A stretch of 64,000 nt of DNA from a bacterium. GTDB lineage: Bacteria > Cyanobacteriota > Vampirovibrionia > Gastranaerophilales > Gastranaerophilaceae. A program made the translations under genes and the position numbers. Below, piece by piece: positions 61,607-64,000 of the stretch (within the stretch, counting starts at the first letter, position 1; each line of letters opens with the position of its first letter). The stretch is taken from positions 1 to 64,000 of the forward strand of contig JAFXHF010000015.1 in assembly GCA_017536545.1 (NCBI GenBank), written 5' to 3'. Below the pieces are notes generated by a model. It was not told the DNA's origin, made no database searches, and was given only the letters and a program-made list of their open reading frames with translations.

Positions 61607-62491
61607 CTATGCATTAATAATTCTAGTTTTAGGATTTACTGTTGCTATTATATTCTCTCTTGTTCCACATTTTAAAATCCCATTTTCTAAAATCGCAACG
61701 CAGTTATCTATGTCAGGGAAATTAGCAAAATTTAGTTTTGCTTCTGGAGCATGTTTTTTTACCATATTAACTAAAAAATCTATTGTCGTATCCGTTTCTT
61801 TGTAAGAACCTGGGACGATTGTTATATCTAAGTTTTTTGGATTACTATGAGAAAATATATATTTTAGTAAGGATTCATTCCCTCCAATTGTCGGGCAACA
61901 ATGAACCAGAGTTTGAAGGTTCTGCGTTCTATCTACAATTGCCATAGCTGAGCATTGCAATAACCCTGAAGTTGATAGGGTTTCGTCCAATTTTGCAGGA
62001 ATTGCAATTGTCCCATATGGGAAATCAAAATTAGATGCATCTAAAGTTCTTCTAAGCCCAACAACAGGTTTTAAAGTTCTGGGATTATATTCAGGTTTGA
62101 TTGTTATATGTTCAGCATAAGATTCTACATCATTAATATATTTATCTAAAAATTCTGGAAATTTATCTTTCCCTGGAGCTTCTCTAAAGCTTTTGGGTTC
62201 TATGTTACGTGTAATTGGTTTAGTTATCGTGGTTTTAATCAGGGGGTGTTTTAATAAATAAACTGTAACACCAGCTACTAATATCCCAAAAGCAGTTTTT
62301 ATGAGCCCTTTTTTGTTGTGGCTATTCTCTTTAGAATTAACTTCTGAATTTTTATTAGAAATAGTTAATTCATCAACATTGATTTTAGTATTATTGTTTT
62401 CAAATATTTCAATGTTTTCTTTGGAATATGGTTTTATTACTAATGGAGTTTTTGCATTAGGAACAAAATCTAAGCTATCAATTTTTGTCAT
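61607..62491 (-). CDS. Membrane-anchored CheD-like Cys-His domain protein
   Basis: A 294-residue protein. An Asn/Lys/Glu-rich N-terminus (1-60) leads to one transmembrane helix (62-82, GLIKTAFGILVAGVTVYLL). A C-terminal domain contains GLLQCSAMAIVDRTQNLQTL followed by VHCCP. C180, D187 and H197 have the same C-x6-D and C-x16-H spacing as CheD glutamine deamidases (GSCVAV...D...H). It shares this core and later segments with the tagged protein at 47044-47640. No tag here; the membrane helix may replace it. A deamidase or related thiol enzyme is inferred. AGGAC precedes the ATG. Confidence 0.5.
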   Translation of the reverse strand: MTKIDSLDFVPNAKTPLVIKPYSKENIEIFENNNTKINVDELTISNKNSEVNSKENSHNKKGLIKTAFGILVAGVTVYLLKHPLIKTTITKPITRNIEPKSFREAPGKDKFPEFLDKYINDVESYAEHITIKPEYNPRTLKPVVGLRRTLDASNFDFPYGTIAIPAKLDETLSTSGLLQCSAMAIVDRTQNLQTLVHCCPTIGGNESLLKYIFSHSNPKNLDITIVPGSYKETDTTIDFLVNMVKKHAPEAKLNFANFPDIDNCVAILENGILKCGTRENIIATVNPKTRIINA

Positions 62492-62634
62492 TAATTTAGT
62501 CCTATAATATTCCCCTATATACTTCTATAAAGTATTTCAACTTTTAGAAATTGCCCTTTTCTCAAATTTGTAACAAAAGCTATCCTTTATGTGAGATTTG
62601 TGATAGTATAAATATCCCAAAAGAAAGGATTTTT

Positions 62635-62958
62635 ATGCCACTTACAGTTAAACAGATTGAAAGAGTTCGTCAATTACGTTCGTCAATGGTTTATGACGCT
62701 ATTCTTGGTAATTACAAGGCTTATAAAGAAGCAAGAAAAGAATATGCTTCATTAGCTATTCAAGATTTTGACACTGTAAGACAGATGAAAGCTCCAAAAG
62801 CAACTGCTCCATTACTTTCAAAATATGGATTTAATATGTTGCTTGTTTATGTGAGAGATTTATTTAGAATTAAAACTCCAGAAGAAAAATTATTCAAGAA
62901 AATGGGTCAAGAGGCAATAAGACAGCATAATATCAACAAAATTAACACTCAAGTTTAA
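62635..62958 (+). CDS. Small helical protein (107 aa)
   Basis: ATG 62635 follows AAAGGA by 6 bp; the frame is open further upstream but without a ribosome site. MPLTVKQIERVRQLRSSMVY and YKAYKEARKEYASLAIQDFD are basic amphipathic helices, followed by a Pro/Ala hinge (MKAPKATAPLLSKYG) and a more hydrophobic helix (FNMLLVYVRDLFRIKTP). It could bind membranes or nucleic acid. Family not recognised. A TATAAA box lies about 30 bp upstream of the start. Confidence 0.6.
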   Translation: MPLTVKQIERVRQLRSSMVYDAILGNYKAYKEARKEYASLAIQDFDTVRQMKAPKATAPLLSKYGFNMLLVYVRDLFRIKTPEEKLFKKMGQEAIRQHNINKINTQV

Positions 62959-63010
62959 TTGTTTGCAAATTTTGAATTGATCTCCTATAATACCTCTAGT
63001 AGGAGGTGTT

Positions 63011-63730
63011 ATGAAGAAATTTTTATTACTTTTAGGTTTGTTGGCTATAGGCTCGTGTGTTTTTGCTGTATCAATTGGTGTTGAGCCTCCTGCAGAATTT
63101 ATGGCCGCTTTAGAAACATGTGCTAATGGTACATACAAAACGCAATATAAAGGAATGATTTCATTTTATACAATCAAAGGAAAAACTCCAACGGGAAGAT
63201 GTATAGTTGAGTATTCTGATTATACAGACTTCTCTCATAAAGAAACTTATGATTTTTATATTGGTATGATGAAATCTTTTGGGGGTGGCATGGTTAGACC
63301 ATCTGATATACCAACTCAAGAGCAAATGATTGAACGAGGTTTAAAAGAAAAAACTATTACTACTTGTAAGTTCAACTCTAAAGAACGAAAAATGCTTTAT
63401 GCAGCTTACAAAAAACATGATGGAATCCCTTTAAGTTTATTAAATAAAATACCATTAGGTACCATTCCCGAAGGTTATTCTGACAAAAGGAGTTCTTATG
63501 ATTTACTTATGATGAAGTTCTCTCACGGTCCTTGTACTACGACTTCTGCTAATAATCCGCAAGACCATAAAGGTAGTATTTATGCGTGTGAATATGCAGA
63601 TCGAACTTGTTATGTAACTAAATATTCAAATACAAGTTGGGCCGTTAGTTGTAATCCAAGTATAGAAGGACGTACACCTTGGGATACATTAAAGAAACAC
63701 GTAAATCAAGGTATGTGTGAAAAGATATAA
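63011..63730 (+). CDS. Secreted cysteine-containing protein (239 aa)
   Basis: Signal peptide MKKFLLLLGLLAIGSCVFAV, likely cut after VFA. The mature chain has seven or more cysteines (LETCANGTY; GRCIVEYSD; TTCKFNSKER; GPCTTTSAN; YACEYADRTCYVTKY; VSCNPS; MCEKI) that could form disulfides in the periplasm. A lipobox is not clear (GSC at 15-17 is too far from the usual pattern). AGGAGGTGTT precedes the ATG. Family not recognised. Its stop codon begins repeat copy B. Confidence 0.65.
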   Translation: MKKFLLLLGLLAIGSCVFAVSIGVEPPAEFMAALETCANGTYKTQYKGMISFYTIKGKTPTGRCIVEYSDYTDFSHKETYDFYIGMMKSFGGGMVRPSDIPTQEQMIERGLKEKTITTCKFNSKERKMLYAAYKKHDGIPLSLLNKIPLGTIPEGYSDKRSSYDLLMMKFSHGPCTTTSANNPQDHKGSIYACEYADRTCYVTKYSNTSWAVSCNPSIEGRTPWDTLKKHVNQGMCEKI

Positions 63731-63986
63731 TCTTTTTTATATTTCTACTGGAGTTCTGCAAATTAGCGATAGTGCTTCATCAATATTATGGTATAGCGTG
63801 TGATAATATTGGTGTTCGTATTTGTCTTGTGAAATGTCCATACCAGTTTTTGCAATAAGTTTCATTTGTTTTAATAAATCTGCCGTCATTGTGATTTCTT
63901 TGAATATACTACCTTCGTTTTTAATGCTTTTACCAATATTACCATGGTAAAGTTGTTTCCAGTTTTCAACAGAATCTTCGTTTTCA
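63727..63986. repeat. 260-bp direct repeat, copy B
   Basis: Near-identical to 61213-61472 (offset 2514 bp). It covers the stop codon of the secreted-protein gene and most of the visible 3' end of the last minus-strand gene. Confidence 0.9.
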
Positions 63987-64000
63987 GCATTCAGTGCAGC
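63737..64000 (-). CDS. C-terminal part of an unidentified protein (cut by window edge)
   Basis: The frame is open from the right edge for 87 codons to TAA at 63737: AALNAENEDSVENWKQLYHG, then SIFKEITMTADLLKQMKLIA, ending ALSLICRTPVEI. Helical, with a Tyr/His-rich patch (YEHQYYHTLYHN). The last 83 residues are duplicated as a broken copy at 61223-61477, which argues that this is the parental gene. Family not recognised from this part. Confidence 0.65.
   Translation of the reverse strand, partial: AALNAENEDSVENWKQLYHGNIGKSIKNEGSIFKEITMTADLLKQMKLIAKTGMDISQDKYEHQYYHTLYHNIDEALSLICRTPVEI

Overview
The window is AT-rich DNA with short intergenic gaps, clear Shine-Dalgarno sites (AGGA/GGAGG) and Gram-negative features: LspA, a LapA-like protein, a type IV pilus retraction ATPase, and signal-peptide proteins. 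Several traits suggest a gut member of Melainabacteria/Vampirovibrionia (Gastranaerophilales-like). These are GH57 plus GlgA glycogen synthesis, a protein opening MGISASQARLL, and many small proteins with an N-terminal x-F-K/T-G/A/S tag. The assignment is inferred from gene content and style, not from a marker-gene comparison.

Layout. 1-13.5 kb: recG (cut by the left edge), an XRE regulator with twin operators, a surface-glycan pair (GT4 and a ferredoxin/FrhB/pyruvyl-transferase fusion), ruvB, an MFS exporter, a 1193-residue zinc-ribbon/cyclase-like/TPR protein, glgA, an omega-like subunit and a purine nucleoside phosphorylase. 13.5-30 kb: a kinase-like protein, a tight operon (NTF2-like, lspA, rluD, lapA), a 2-hydroxyacyl-CoA dehydratase activase, an M16-recO-pilT operon divergent from comEC, a lytic transglycosylase and a GH57 branching enzyme. 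30-44 kb is accessory: tRNA-Asp with a duplicated 3' end, repair and redox genes, then a type I restriction island (hsdM, a HEPN-like gene, hsdS with 12-bp TAEL repeats, a prrC anticodon nuclease, hsdR) next to a short tyrosine recombinase. 44-50 kb is a cluster of lineage-specific proteins, several carrying the tag. 50-56 kb: a filament-like protein behind a sigma-28-like promoter, an isocitrate dehydrogenase-type enzyme, an acyltransferase with a G12 tract, a GC-rich islet, a TPR protein and a Bax-inhibitor-like protein. 56-64 kb: tRNA-Asn followed by a GC-rich insert that truncates a DUF4186 gene, DUF2971, a CE-clan protease-like protein, CheR-like and CheD-like enzymes, and a 260-bp direct repeat that runs to the right edge.

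The most unusual system is a set of seven otherwise unrelated proteins. Each has, within its first 25 residues, [I/P]-x-F-[K/T/N]-[G/A/S] after a short polar leader. Their bodies include a kinase-like fold, a transglutaminase-like Cys-His-Asp protein, a YkgJ-type cysteine cluster, a CheD-like Cys-His domain, a tyrosine-phosphatase-like domain and a CheR-like methyltransferase. This looks like a common sorting or secretion signal on regulatory or effector-type enzymes. The second notable system is the restriction island, which combines DNA cleavage, a PrrC tRNA nuclease guard, a HEPN-like protein and a repeat that could change HsdS specificity. Other phase-variation or mobility signs are the G12 tract, the tRNA 3'-end duplications at two tRNA genes, and the 260-bp repeat.
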